In this document: piece by piece, positions 19,686-29,686 of the stretch | Numbering within the stretch: the stretch's first letter is position 1 | How the letters are laid out: each line of letters starts with the position of its first letter | Assembly (NCBI RefSeq): GCF_003014615.1 | Contig: NZ_PYGI01000004.1 | Location: forward strand, 62,001-126,000 | DNA length: 64,000 bases | Reading direction: 5' to 3' | DNA from: Marinobacterium halophilum | GTDB lineage: Bacteria; Pseudomonadota; Gammaproteobacteria; Pseudomonadales; Balneatricaceae | Notes under the pieces: generated by a model | What the model saw: only the letters and a program-made list of their open reading frames with translations | Told to the model about the DNA's origin: nothing | Databases searched by the model: none | Made by a program: the position numbers and the translations under genes

Positions 19686-22600
19686 ATGAATCTGACCGAA
19701 TATGCCATGCGCCAGCGCGTGATCAGCTGGATGTGCATACTGCTGCTGTTTGTCGGCGGTGTGCTGTCGTTTTTCAAACTGGGTCAGCTGGAAGACCCCG
19801 AGTTCACCGTCAAGGAAGCGATCATCGCTGTACCCTACCCCGGTGCCTCGGCTCTTGAGGTGGAGGAAGAGGTCACCCTGCCGGTCGAGATGGCACTGCA
19901 ACAGTTGGCGCAAGTGGATACCATCGCCTCGATTTCCTCGGCGGGGCTGGCGCAGATCACGGTGGAGATGAAAAGCACCTATCGCGAACAGGAGCTGCGT
20001 CAGATCTGGGACGAGATGCGGCGCAAGCTTAATGACCTGACCCCTGCGCTGCCTCCTGGCGTAGGGCCGCTGCAGATCAATGATGATTTTGGGGATGTCT
20101 TCGGTGTCTTTCTGGCCCTGACGGGTGAAGGCTTTGACTACCAGACGATGGCCGATTATGCCGACTTTCTGCGCCGCGAACTGATTCTGGTCGATGGCGT
20201 TAGCAAGGTCAGCATTGGCGGCCGCCACCAACAGCAGATTATTGTCGAAGTCGACCGCAACCGGATGGCCGCGATGCAGGTTTCGCCGCTGATGATTCAA
20301 CAAGCGATCAATGCACAGAGCCTGATCAGCAACGCCGGCAGCATCCGCATCAACGGCCATCGCCTGCGTATCAGCCCCGAGGGCAGCTCGACCTCGGTGG
20401 AACAGCTCAGCAACCTGTTGCTGGGCCAGGCCGGTGGGCAGCTGGTGTACCTGAGTGACGTAGCCAATGTGTACCTCGACTATGCCGAGCCACCCGCGCA
20501 CCTCTATCGCTACAACGGTACCCAGGCACTGACGCTGGGGGTTTCCTTCACCTCGGGGGTTAATGTTGTCGACGTGGGCAAGGCGGTCAAGGCGCGACTG
20601 ACGGAGCTGGATTACCGCCGCCCTGTCGGGATGACACTCGATACTATCTATGACCAACCGCGCCAGGTCGAAACCTCGGTCAACAATTTCCTCATCGGGC
20701 TAGCCCAGGCAATCGCCATTGTGGTGCTGGTACTGCTGGTGACCATGGGCGCACGCTCCGGGTTGTTAATGAGTCTGGTGCTGCTGCTGACGATTCTGGG
20801 GACGTTCATTGTCATGAACATCGCCTCAATCAGCCTGCACAGGGTCTCGCTGGGGGCACTGATCATCGCACTGGGGATGCTGGTCGATAATGCCATCGTG
20901 ATTACCGAGGGCATTCTGATTAACCTGCAGCGCGGCTATTCACGACTGGAGTCTGCCGTGCGCATTGTCGGCCATACACGCTGGCCACTGCTCGGTGCGA
21001 CACTGATTGCGATCACCGCTTTTGCACCGATCGGACTCTCTCCCGATGCCACCGGCGAGTTTACCGGCAGCCTGTTCTGGGTGCTGTGTATCTCATTACT
21101 GCTGAGTTGGCTGCTGGCCATCACCGTAACCCCGTTTCTGGCATCGGTACTGTTCCGCGAACGCGCCGACAACAGCCCGGTACAGGAACCCTATCAGAGC
21201 CTGTTCTACCGTCTGTTCCGCATACTGCTGGGATACGCTCTGCGCTGGCGTTGGCTGACGCTGGCACTGGCATTTGCCCTGCTGGTTACGTCTGTTGCCA
21301 GCTTCAAACATGTGCGCCAGGGCTTCTTCCCTGATGCCAGCCTGCCGCTGGTACAGGTCGATTACTGGTTGCCCCAAGGCAGTGATATCCGTGCCACTGA
21401 AACCGACATCAGCCGGATCGAACAGGATCTGCTGCAACTCGACGGTATTCGCCAGATCACCAGCACACTCGGCCGCGGGGCCGAGCGCTTCATGCTCACC
21501 TACGCACCGGAGCGCCAGTATGCCAGTTATGCCCAATTGCTGGTGGAAGCCGACAACCGCGAGGATCTGGAGCGGCTGCTGCCACACATACGCTTGTATC
21601 TGAGCAGCCAGTACCCGCAGGCCCAAAGCAAGCTGACCCGCATTTCCATCGGTCCGGCGTCGAAGTCCAAGGTTGAGGCTCGCATCAGTGGCCCTGATGC
21701 TGAAATCTTGCGGCAGCTGGGACAACAGATGATCACCGAGGTGTTCGACTCCACTCCAGGCGCGGTGAATATCCGTCACGATTGGCGTGAGCGTACACCG
21801 GTGATCGTCCCCCGCTTCGATGCTGCCGAGGGCCGCCGATTGGGCATTACCCAAGCCGACCTGTCCGGTGCCATTGCTCGCAACGTCGATGGCCAACTCA
21901 GCGGGCTGATCCGCAACGGCAGCCAACTGCTGCCGGTCATGTTGCGCCCGCCGGCTGCACAGCGCCAGCATCCCGAGCAGCTGGAATCGATGCCAATCTT
22001 CAGCCAGACATTGCAGCAGTGGGTGGATGCCAGCCAGGTCATCAACCGCATCGATGTCGACTGGGAAGACCCACTGATCATGCGGCGGGATCGCAAGCGC
22101 ACTCTGACCATACAGGCCGACCCGGATCCTGCCAGCAGCCTTACCGCTGCAGACCTGTTCGCCGAGATACGCCTCCGTGCAGAAGCCATGGCTCTGCCGA
22201 CCGGCTACAGTCTCAGCTGGGGCGGCGAACACGAAATCCAGCAGGATGCCAACCGGGCACTGTTTGCGTTCGTACCGGTCGGCATCCTGGTGATGGTGGT
22301 GATTACTGTGCTGCTGTTCGGTTCGGTTCGACAAACCCTGGTCATCTGGCTAACGGTACCGATGGCACTCATCGGCGTCACGCTTGGCCTGCTGACCATG
22401 CAGACCGCCTTCGCCTTTACCGCTCTGCTGGGCATCCTCAGCCTGAGCGGCATGCAGATCAAGAACAGCATCGTGCTCGTCGAAGAGATCAAGCGTCTGC
22501 ATGATGAAGACGCCTACAGCTGGCATGACGCCATTGAGGAGGCCGCAATCAGTCGCTTGCGTCCGGTCTCCATGGCAGCGTTGACCACCATACTGGGCAT

Positions 22601-22769
22601 GCTGCCGCTGCTGCCTGATGTGTTCTTCAGACCTCTGGCCGTGACCATCATGTTCGGCTTGGGATTCGCAACCCTGCTGACCCTCCTGGTCGTGCCGGTG
22701 CTGTTTGCCCTGTTCTACCGCATCAAGTTCCAGTTGCCACCGGCAGACACCCAACGTCATAATATATAA
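19686..22769 (+). CDS. RND family efflux permease
   Basis: Inner-membrane RND pump, about 1027 residues, with twelve predicted membrane helices and two large periplasmic loops. In TM4 the motif is GMLVDNAIVITEG, so the first Asp of the AcrB proton relay pair is kept and the second is Asn, as in one large RND subfamily. The TM10 lysine is present in GMQIKNSIVLVEE. Two ATGs lie in tandem; the second is chosen because GGAG is 5 bases away. No TolC-type gene is adjacent, so an outer-membrane partner must come from elsewhere. Confidence 0.93.
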   Translation: MNLTEYAMRQRVISWMCILLLFVGGVLSFFKLGQLEDPEFTVKEAIIAVPYPGASALEVEEEVTLPVEMALQQLAQVDTIASISSAGLAQITVEMKSTYREQELRQIWDEMRRKLNDLTPALPPGVGPLQINDDFGDVFGVFLALTGEGFDYQTMADYADFLRRELILVDGVSKVSIGGRHQQQIIVEVDRNRMAAMQVSPLMIQQAINAQSLISNAGSIRINGHRLRISPEGSSTSVEQLSNLLLGQAGGQLVYLSDVANVYLDYAEPPAHLYRYNGTQALTLGVSFTSGVNVVDVGKAVKARLTELDYRRPVGMTLDTIYDQPRQVETSVNNFLIGLAQAIAIVVLVLLVTMGARSGLLMSLVLLLTILGTFIVMNIASISLHRVSLGALIIALGMLVDNAIVITEGILINLQRGYSRLESAVRIVGHTRWPLLGATLIAITAFAPIGLSPDATGEFTGSLFWVLCISLLLSWLLAITVTPFLASVLFRERADNSPVQEPYQSLFYRLFRILLGYALRWRWLTLALAFALLVTSVASFKHVRQGFFPDASLPLVQVDYWLPQGSDIRATETDISRIEQDLLQLDGIRQITSTLGRGAERFMLTYAPERQYASYAQLLVEADNREDLERLLPHIRLYLSSQYPQAQSKLTRISIGPASKSKVEARISGPDAEILRQLGQQMITEVFDSTPGAVNIRHDWRERTPVIVPRFDAAEGRRLGITQADLSGAIARNVDGQLSGLIRNGSQLLPVMLRPPAAQRQHPEQLESMPIFSQTLQQWVDASQVINRIDVDWEDPLIMRRDRKRTLTIQADPDPASSLTAADLFAEIRLRAEAMALPTGYSLSWGGEHEIQQDANRALFAFVPVGILVMVVITVLLFGSVRQTLVIWLTVPMALIGVTLGLLTMQTAFAFTALLGILSLSGMQIKNSIVLVEEIKRLHDEDAYSWHDAIEEAAISRLRPVSMAALTTILGMLPLLPDVFFRPLAVTIMFGLGFATLLTLLVVPVLFALFYRIKFQLPPADTQRHNI

Positions 22770-22796
22770 GAACATACTAATCAAAGGAGTGCCTTC

Positions 22797-23780
22797 ATGC
22801 CGGACTCACACGCTGCCCCGACCGGGGTGGCCGCCTGGCTGCCGTTTTTCCCCGTTGCGTTTTTTGCCAGTGTAATGGGGTTGACCGGCCTTACACTGAG
22901 CTGGCAGAAAGCAAGCCATAGCCTAGGACTGTCGCCGGTTGTCGCCCAGGTACTGCTGGTCGTGGCCGCCAGTGTGCTGCTGACGCTAACCTGCGTGTAT
23001 CTGGTCAAGGTCTTGCGCTACCGCCAGCAAGTGCAGGAGGAGTTCAACCATCCAATCCAGATCAGCTTTTTCCCGGCGTTCTCCATCAGTCTGCTGCTGT
23101 TGTCTGCGGCCACATTCGAGGTATCGGTGGCACTGTCGCATTATCTCTGGGTCTGTGGAGCCGGAATTCACCTGCTGCTGACGCTGCACGTACTGACCCA
23201 ATGGATCCACACCTCGCGCTGCAAGGTTCAGCACAGCACTCCGGCCTGGTTCATTCCAATTGTCGGCAATATCATCGTGCCCATCGCGGGCGTACAGCAT
23301 GGCTATATCGAAGCCAGCTGGTTCTTCTTCGCCATCGGCCTGCTCTACTGGCTGGTATTGAAGACGCTGATTTTCAACCGCATCCTGTTTCATGACCCGC
23401 TGCCGGAAAAGCTGCTGCCGACCCTGTTCATCATGATCGCTCCCCCGGCGATCGGCTTCATTTCCTATGTCCAGCTGAACAACGGTGAAGTGGATAACTT
23501 TGCCCGGATACTCTATTACGCCGCGCTGTTCATCACCCTGCTGCTGTTTACCCAGCTGCCTCGCTTTTCACGCATTCAGTTCTACCTGTCCTGGTGGGCC
23601 TATAGCTTTCCTCTGGCCGCCTTTTCAATCGCGACACAAATCATGTGGTGGCACACGCACAGCCCGTTCTTTCTGTTGCTGAGCTGGGTTTCGCTGATCG
23701 TCGTCACTTTTGTTGTCATTCTGTTACTGATCAAGACCCTTCAGGCCGTCATCAGTGGCAGACTGTTTCAACCCGACTAA
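22797..23780 (+). CDS. SLAC1/TehA (TDT) family anion channel or transporter
   Basis: 327-residue integral membrane protein with about ten predicted helices. The N-terminal AAWLPFFPVAFFASVMGLTGLTLSW, later STPAWFIPIVGNIIVPIAG and the central GIHLLLTLHVL region mark the tellurite-resistance/dicarboxylate (TDT) family, which includes TehA and plant SLAC1. Members conduct or export small anions; the substrate here is unknown. AAAGGAG lies 7 bases upstream. It follows the RND permease after 27 bases and may share its transcript. Confidence 0.85.
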   Translation: MPDSHAAPTGVAAWLPFFPVAFFASVMGLTGLTLSWQKASHSLGLSPVVAQVLLVVAASVLLTLTCVYLVKVLRYRQQVQEEFNHPIQISFFPAFSISLLLLSAATFEVSVALSHYLWVCGAGIHLLLTLHVLTQWIHTSRCKVQHSTPAWFIPIVGNIIVPIAGVQHGYIEASWFFFAIGLLYWLVLKTLIFNRILFHDPLPEKLLPTLFIMIAPPAIGFISYVQLNNGEVDNFARILYYAALFITLLLFTQLPRFSRIQFYLSWWAYSFPLAAFSIATQIMWWHTHSPFFLLLSWVSLIVVTFVVILLLIKTLQAVISGRLFQPD

Positions 23781-23846
23781 ACTGTCGCTGAACACCAGAC
23801 GACTCATACCTGTGTGTTAAGCTGAAGTCACCAACAACCAACACCG

Positions 23847-25769
23847 ATGGATAGCCCCCGAATGAAAAGAGTCAGCTATATTCTGGTTCTGGTGGGGCTG
23901 TATGTCGGCGTGGTGTTCTTTCTGCACCAAATCCGCCAGGACAAGGAGCAGCAGTACCTCAACCACGTCGCCACGCTGCTTGAAACCACCTATACGGCCA
24001 GCCTGGATCGTTATGCGCTGGCAATGGACACTTTTCATTCCGGCCTTATCCAGCAGCCGGGGGTTTTGTCGTTGTTGAAAGACGGTAGCCAAAGCGAAGG
24101 CCCGCGCCAGCAGGCACTGCGCAATGCGCTGTATGAACAGCTGCTGCCCCGTTATCACTTCCTGCAGGAACGCGGGATCCAGCAATGGCAGTTTCACCTT
24201 GCCGACGGCAGCAGCTATCTGCGCTTCCATGCACCGGGGGTTTACGGCGACAACCTGCTGCCAGCACGCCCATCACTGCAGCAGATGCAGCTGCAGCCCC
24301 GACCCCGCTACGGCTTTGAGGTCGGTCGCCTGTTCATTGGTTTCCGCTTCATTCACCCCCTGTTTTATCAGGGTCAGTGGATTGGCAGCATGGAGACGGC
24401 CGTGTCCTTTCAGCAAGCCAGCCAAACCCTGGCCCAGCTTGCTCCCGGACAGGCGTTCCTGTTCCTGCTGCACCGTGGGACGGTAGAAGATGTCAGCTTC
24501 AATGACCTGCGCGGACAACTGCGACCGGCCATCATCAGTGACGACTTTCTGCTCGATGACCGCAACTTGCGCCAGCCCGGACACAGTCCACTGCCGCTTG
24601 ATCAGCTGCTGGACACACTGGCCGGACGTACACTGGACCGACAACTGGCAAACGGCCAGCAGTTTGCGCTGGCAATTTACCACCAAAGCCTGGGCTACAG
24701 CGCCACCTTTATCCCGGTATACAGCTTCGACCAGACCCTGGGTGGCTATATCCTGGCCCTGCATCCGGAGCCATTGCTGACCAGTATTCAATGGGAGTAC
24801 TACAGTGCAGCGGCGATCAGCCTGCTGATCATGATCCTGCTCGGCTGGCTGTTGCTGAGCCTGCACCAGCAGCGTCAACAGGTGTTGTCACAGAAGCAGC
24901 GACTGGATGCCATCGGCCAGGCTGTTGGTGAAGGCATTTACGTGCTTGACCCCAGCGGCCAGACCCTCTACGTCAATCCCGCGACCTGCCGCCTGACCGG
25001 CTACAACGCCGGTAAGCTCTACGCCAGCAATATCCATACGCTGCTGCATACACATGATGGGAACGATACCCTGCCGCTGGAGCAGTGCCCCATCTTCAGT
25101 ACCGCATTGCGCGGCCACACATACGAAAGCGATGAGCTGTTCCGCACCCGCACCGGCACCCTTCTGCCCGTAGTCGTGACCAGCCGCCCCATGATTGAAA
25201 ACGGTCTGATTACCGGTGTGGTTTCGGTGTTCCGTGATATCTCCGAGCGCAAGGAAAACGAACATAAACTGGAATTGCTGGCGACAACCGACCCGTTAAC
25301 CGGTCTCAGCAATCGCCGTGCCTTCATTGAGCGCCTGCACGAAGAGCAACGCCTGTGCCGCCGCTTGCAGCATGAGAGTGCATTGATGATGATCGACTTT
25401 GATCACTTCAAGGAGATCAATGATCGTTACGGACACTCGGCAGGGGATGCCGTATTGCAGCATTTTGCCCAGGTTGCCAGCGACTGCCTGCGCACTACCG
25501 ACCTGCTGGGCCGTTTGGGTGGTGAAGAATTCGCCGTACTGTTGCCCGGCACCGACCGCGCAGGCGCCCTGCATCTGGCCGAGCGCATCCGCGAATGCCT
25601 GGAACAGGAGCCGACCCATACCGATGACGGTGATATACCGATGACGTTGTCAATCGGCCTGACGCTGCTTGACCCCGCCGATGATGGCACATCCACCGCG
25701 CTGAACCGGGCTGACAAGGCGCTGTATCAAGCCAAGAGCAGTGGCCGCAACCGCGTCGAGTTCTGCTGA
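23847..25769 (+). CDS. membrane diguanylate cyclase with periplasmic sensor, PAS and GGDEF domains
   Basis: 640 residues. A membrane helix (about 9-27) is followed by a periplasmic sensor of about 270 residues resembling a double-Cache domain, then a second helix (about 318-338), a PAS domain (about 350-460) and a C-terminal GGDEF domain. The active-site motif is GGEEF, which is functional in this family. RTTD five residues before it is a complete allosteric inhibition (I) site for c-di-GMP. Expected to make c-di-GMP in response to a periplasmic ligand. Neither possible ATG (23847, 23862) has a clear ribosome binding site. Confidence 0.9.
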   Translation: MDSPRMKRVSYILVLVGLYVGVVFFLHQIRQDKEQQYLNHVATLLETTYTASLDRYALAMDTFHSGLIQQPGVLSLLKDGSQSEGPRQQALRNALYEQLLPRYHFLQERGIQQWQFHLADGSSYLRFHAPGVYGDNLLPARPSLQQMQLQPRPRYGFEVGRLFIGFRFIHPLFYQGQWIGSMETAVSFQQASQTLAQLAPGQAFLFLLHRGTVEDVSFNDLRGQLRPAIISDDFLLDDRNLRQPGHSPLPLDQLLDTLAGRTLDRQLANGQQFALAIYHQSLGYSATFIPVYSFDQTLGGYILALHPEPLLTSIQWEYYSAAAISLLIMILLGWLLLSLHQQRQQVLSQKQRLDAIGQAVGEGIYVLDPSGQTLYVNPATCRLTGYNAGKLYASNIHTLLHTHDGNDTLPLEQCPIFSTALRGHTYESDELFRTRTGTLLPVVVTSRPMIENGLITGVVSVFRDISERKENEHKLELLATTDPLTGLSNRRAFIERLHEEQRLCRRLQHESALMMIDFDHFKEINDRYGHSAGDAVLQHFAQVASDCLRTTDLLGRLGGEEFAVLLPGTDRAGALHLAERIRECLEQEPTHTDDGDIPMTLSIGLTLLDPADDGTSTALNRADKALYQAKSSGRNRVEFC

Positions 25770-25840
25770 AGCGGGGTTGCGCCCATCGCTAAAGACCGCT
25801 CTAATGAGGCCCCTCATCCATCCACGAGGAGTCAGCTCCC

Positions 25841-27133
25841 ATGACGCACGGCCCCAACGCAGAGCAACTGGCGTTCGATTCCCAGCATATCTGGCACCCC
25901 TATTCATCCATGATCAATCCACCGGCGATGTTTCCGGTCGAGTCCGCCGCCGGTGTGCGCATCCGCCTGAGCGATGGCCGGGAACTGATCGATGGCATGG
26001 CCTCCTGGTGGTCGGCGGTACACGGTTACAACCATCCACGCCTGAACGCGGCGGCCAAGGATCAGATCGACCGCATGTCCCATGTCATGTTCGGCGGCCT
26101 GACCCACAGCCCCGCGATCGAGCTATCACGCAAGCTGGTTGAAATGACACCGGAGCCACTGCAGCGGGTATTCATTGCCGACTCCGGTTCAGTCGCGGTG
26201 GAAGTCGCGTTGAAAATGGCAATTCAGTACTGGCACGCCCGTGGCAAACCCGGCAAGCAACGCATGCTCAGTATCCGCAATGGCTATCATGGCGATACCT
26301 TCGGTGCCATGTCGGTGTGTGACCCGGTCAACGGCATGCACGAGCTGTTCAGCGGTGTGCTGAGTACACAGCTTTTCGCCCCACGGCCCGAAACCGGCTT
26401 CGATGCCACCTTCGACCCGAGCGACATTACTGCACTCGAGCAACTGCTGGTCGACCATCAGGATGAGATTGCCGCGCTGATTCTGGAGCCTATCGTTCAG
26501 GGTGCAGGCGGCATGCGTTTCTACTCGCCGGAATGGCTGCGTGCGGCCCGTTCGTTGTGCGACCGCTATGAGGTCCTGCTGATTGCCGACGAGATCGCCA
26601 CCGGCTTTGGCCGCAGCGGCGAGCTGTTTGCCTGCAACCATGCCGATATCAGCCCGGATATCATGTGTGTCGGCAAGGCACTGACGGGCGGCTATATGAC
26701 CCTGGCGGCCACGCTGGCAACTGCCGAGATTGCCACTGCCATCTCCTCTGGTGGTGCCGGTTGCTTCATGCACGGTCCCACGTTCATGGCCAATCCTCTG
26801 GCCTGTGCCGTTGCGTTGGAAAGTCTGACCCTGCTGGAAGAGATGAACTGGCAGCAACAGGTCCGGCGACTGGAAGCCGGCCTGAAGCAGGGACTGGCAC
26901 CGGCCCGTGAACTGCAGTCCGTAGCTGATGTACGCGTGCTTGGGGCCATCGGCGTCATTGAACGCCATGAACCGGTCAACCTCGCCGAGGTACAGCCGCT
27001 GTTCGTCGAACGCGGCATCTGGGTGCGCCCTTTCGGCAAGCTTGTCTATGTCATGCCGCCGTATATCATGAGTGATGACGACCTGGCCACTCTGACCGGT
27101 GCCATGGTCGATGTAATCCGTCTTCTGGATTAA
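25841..27133 (+). CDS. bioA: adenosylmethionine-8-amino-7-oxononanoate aminotransferase
   Basis: PLP aminotransferase that makes 7,8-diaminopelargonate from KAPA, with SAM as amino donor. 430 residues. Diagnostic stretches are HIWHPYSSM at the N-terminus, [16 protein letters not shown], and the PLP lysine in [13 protein letters not shown] (about K279). It lies 13 kb from bioB-F-H-C-D and on the opposite strand, so it is transcribed separately. The ATG has CGAGGAG upstream. A thioesterase gene follows after 22 bases. Confidence 0.97.
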   Translation: MTHGPNAEQLAFDSQHIWHPYSSMINPPAMFPVESAAGVRIRLSDGRELIDGMASWWSAVHGYNHPRLNAAAKDQIDRMSHVMFGGLTHSPAIELSRKLVEMTPEPLQRVFIADSGSVAVEVALKMAIQYWHARGKPGKQRMLSIRNGYHGDTFGAMSVCDPVNGMHELFSGVLSTQLFAPRPETGFDATFDPSDITALEQLLVDHQDEIAALILEPIVQGAGGMRFYSPEWLRAARSLCDRYEVLLIADEIATGFGRSGELFACNHADISPDIMCVGKALTGGYMTLAATLATAEIATAISSGGAGCFMHGPTFMANPLACAVALESLTLLEEMNWQQQVRRLEAGLKQGLAPARELQSVADVRVLGAIGVIERHEPVNLAEVQPLFVERGIWVRPFGKLVYVMPPYIMSDDDLATLTGAMVDVIRLLD

Positions 27134-27155
27134 GCAAACGAAGGAGCCTGCAATA

Positions 27156-27587
27156 ATGGCGCGAATCAAACTGGATATGCCGGACAACTACCTGTTCAGT
27201 ACGGAGCTGGCCGTGCGGATCAGTGATATCAACTATGGCGGCCATATGGGCAACGATGCCGTATTGTCGATGGTACACGAAGCCCGGCTGCGCTTTCTCA
27301 AGCACTATCACTACACCGAGATGGATGTGGAGGGAGCCAGTATCATCATGACCGACTCAGCCATCGTTTATAAAGCGGAAGGGTTTCATGGTGACCGTGT
27401 ACAGGTGGATGTCACTGTCGCCGATTTCAACAAGTACGGCTGCGACCTCTACTACCTGCTCAGCAACAAGGATACAGCGGTGGAAATTGCCCATGCCAAA
27501 ACGGGCATTGTGTTCTTCGACTACGATACCCGCAAGGTACTCGCCGTCCCTACAGGCTTTCGCAACAAGGTGCTCAGGGAACCCTGA
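27156..27587 (+). CDS. hot-dog fold acyl-CoA thioesterase
   Basis: 143-residue single hot-dog domain of the 4-hydroxybenzoyl-CoA thioesterase/YbgC type. The motif RISDINYGGHMGNDAVLSMVHEARL matches the catalytic region, with Asp/Asn and His near residues 24-30. Substrate unknown. AAGGAG precedes the ATG at a good distance. It follows bioA closely, so the two may be cotranscribed. The end of the gene forms part of a strong inverted repeat. Confidence 0.85.
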   Translation: MARIKLDMPDNYLFSTELAVRISDINYGGHMGNDAVLSMVHEARLRFLKHYHYTEMDVEGASIIMTDSAIVYKAEGFHGDRVQVDVTVADFNKYGCDLYYLLSNKDTAVEIAHAKTGIVFFDYDTRKVLAVPTGFRNKVLREP

Positions 27588-27591
27588 GCAC
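27570..27591. terminator. inverted repeat between convergent thioesterase gene and dnaB
   Basis: Perfect 10-bp arms GTGCTCAGGG/CCCTGAGCAC around a 2-base centre, spanning the thioesterase stop codon. It can form a stable hairpin on both transcripts. No T-run is present, so its role as a terminator is an inference from position. Confidence 0.5.
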
Positions 27592-27599
27592 TACCGACA

Positions 27600-28988
27600 C
27601 TACTCGTCCATGCCGTAATCGTAACTGCCGTGCGCCAGGTTTTCGAAGCGGGTGTACTTGCCGATGAACGCCAGCCGCAGTGAACCGATAGGGCCGTTAC
27701 GCTGCTTACCGATGATGATCTCGGCGGTGCCCTTGTCCGGACTGTCTTCGTTGTACACTTCATCGCGATAGATGAACATGATCACATCCGCATCCTGCTC
27801 GATGGCACCGGATTCACGCAGATCCGAGTTGACCGGGCGCTTGTTGGGACGCTGCTCAAGACTACGGTTCAGCTGCGACAATGCTACCACCGGACAGCCC
27901 ATCTCCTTGGCCAGCGCTTTCAATGACCGCGAGATCTCGGAAATTTCCTGGGTACGGCCTTCACTCTTGCCGGTCTTCAGAGTCATCAACTGCAGGTAAT
28001 CGACCATGATCATGGCCAGGTCACCATGCTCACGCACGATGCGGCGAGCACGGGTCCGCATTTCATTGGGACTGATGCCCGGCTGGTCATCAATGAACAG
28101 CGGCTTGTTCTTGAGCATGTTGACCGCCGTGGTCAACTTCGGCCAGTCATCTTCTTCCAGCTGCCCATTACGCACCTTGGTCTGGTTGATACGCCCCAAC
28201 GAGGACAGCATACGCGTCACCAGCTGATCGGCAGGCATCTCCAGCGAGAACACCAGCACCGGCCGCTCGGTCGCCATCAGTGCGTTTTCCACCAGGTTCA
28301 TGGCAAAGGTGGTCTTACCCATTGACGGACGCGCCGCCACGATGACCAGATCCGCCTTCTGCAGGCCACCGGTACGGTCATCCAGATCATCGAAGCCGGT
28401 GGTCACACCGGTCAGCGAATCGGCGTTATTGAACAGTTCATCGATACGATCAACCGCGCGCTTGAGCAGCGGATTAACACCTTCAGGACCACCTTGATTA
28501 GGCCGGTTCTCAGCGATCTGGAAGATCTTCTGTTCGGCTTCATTGAGGATCTCGTCCGACGCGCGACCCGCAGGGTGAAAAGCGCTGTCGGCAATCTCGT
28601 TGGCAACACCAATCATCTGCCGCAGCAGCGAGCGGTCACGCACGATTTCCGAATAGGCTCGAATATTGGAAGTGCTCGGCGTGTTACGCGCCAACAGAAC
28701 CAGTGCTTCCAGCCCGCCCGCCTGCTCCAGCTCAGCGGTCCGATCCAGCTCTTCGGACAGGGTAACCACGTCGATCGGCCGCCCGCCGTCGATCAGTTTC
28801 TGCATGGTCCGGAAAATCATCCGGTGGCCCTGGCGGTAGAAGTGCTCTTCAATCAGGATTTCGGAGACGGCATCCCAGGCATTGTTGTCCAGCATCAGGC
28901 CGCCCAACACCGACTGCTCGGCTTCGACCGAGTGCGGTGGTTGCTTGATCTGCGCCAAAGCGTCGTCATTCAAGTCGGCGATTTCCAT
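27600..28988 (-). CDS. dnaB: replicative DNA helicase
   Basis: Hexameric 5'-3' helicase of the replication fork. 462 residues. N-terminal DnaG-interacting domain (about 20-125) beginning PPHSVEAEQSVLGGLMLD, then a linker. The RecA-like C-terminal domain has Walker A ARPSMGKTTF (around 219-228), Walker B MIMVDYLQLM, and GAIEQDADVIMFIYRDEVY. No intein is present. It lies downstream of rplI in the same direction but beyond the rplI terminator, so it probably has its own promoter. Confidence 0.98.
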   Translation of the reverse strand: MEIADLNDDALAQIKQPPHSVEAEQSVLGGLMLDNNAWDAVSEILIEEHFYRQGHRMIFRTMQKLIDGGRPIDVVTLSEELDRTAELEQAGGLEALVLLARNTPSTSNIRAYSEIVRDRSLLRQMIGVANEIADSAFHPAGRASDEILNEAEQKIFQIAENRPNQGGPEGVNPLLKRAVDRIDELFNNADSLTGVTTGFDDLDDRTGGLQKADLVIVAARPSMGKTTFAMNLVENALMATERPVLVFSLEMPADQLVTRMLSSLGRINQTKVRNGQLEEDDWPKLTTAVNMLKNKPLFIDDQPGISPNEMRTRARRIVREHGDLAMIMVDYLQLMTLKTGKSEGRTQEISEISRSLKALAKEMGCPVVALSQLNRSLEQRPNKRPVNSDLRESGAIEQDADVIMFIYRDEVYNEDSPDKGTAEIIIGKQRNGPIGSLRLAFIGKYTRFENLAHGSYDYGMDE

Positions 28989-29042
28989 TGCTGAACTACC
29001 TCTTGCCGTTACTGACCATTGTCAGGGTGTTGAACATGCATA

Positions 29043-29079
29043 AAAAAAGCACTGCGCAGTATACCACGCAGTGCTTTTT
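29043..29079 (-). terminator. rho-independent terminator after rplI
   Basis: Long stem GCACTGCG/CGCAGTGC extended by A/T pairs, followed on the minus strand by a run of T residues (29042-29048). It lies 24 bases past the rplI stop and separates the ribosomal protein operon from dnaB. Confidence 0.9.
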
Positions 29080-29102
29080 CGTAACCGGATGTCGGGCGGA
29101 GA

Positions 29103-29549
29103 TTACTCGCCAGCGATAACCAGTTTGATGCTCGCAGTCACTTCAGGGTGAACCTGAATGTCGACGTCGAATTCACCGATGTGACGGATCGCGCCTTCCG
29201 GCAGACGCACTTCGCTCTTGTCGACTTCAACGCCGGCAGAGCTCAGCGCTTCAGCGATATCACGGGTACCGATAGAACCGAACAGTTTACCTTCATCACC
29301 CGCTTTGGTGACCAGGGACAGTTCCAGCTCGTTCAGCTGCTCAGCACGCGCCTGCGCAGTGGCCAGCTTGTCGGCAGCTGCTTTTTCCAGCTCGGCACGA
29401 CGTTCTTCGAATTGTGCTACGTTAGCAGCAGTAGCCGGTACGGCTTTGCCCTGGGGAACCAGGTAGTTGCGACCAAAGCCTGATTTAACAGCAACTTTGT
29501 CGCCCAGCTGACCCAGCTTACCGATATTTTCGAGCAGAATAACTTCCAT
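29103..29549 (-). CDS. rplI: 50S ribosomal protein L9
   Basis: 148 residues, one short of E. coli L9. N-terminal domain [32 protein letters not shown] binds 23S rRNA; a long central helix (about 41-75) leads to the C-terminal domain. The frame is open 22 codons upstream, but the family start has AGAGG at the right distance. Last gene of rpsF-rpsR-rplI, separated from rpsR by 137 bases that hold no gene I can recognise. Confidence 0.98.
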   Translation of the reverse strand: MEVILLENIGKLGQLGDKVAVKSGFGRNYLVPQGKAVPATAANVAQFEERRAELEKAAADKLATAQARAEQLNELELSLVTKAGDEGKLFGSIGTRDIAEALSSAGVEVDKSEVRLPEGAIRHIGEFDVDIQVHPEVTASIKLVIAGE

Positions 29550-29686
29550 CTCGTAAAACCTCTTGTTCTGCAAAGGCTGCAGTCTTGAATCCTGTCTGCG
29601 GGTGCCTGCCGACACTCACAGCATCTAACATGTCAGCTGTGCCATATCCTCGGATACGCACAGCTTCCAGCTGTATCAGCCGACGC

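Noticed and set aside
21096-22334. 412-codon open frame on the minus strand inside the RND permease gene
   Set aside because: Antisense to a certain RND gene; composition only reflects the opposite strand.
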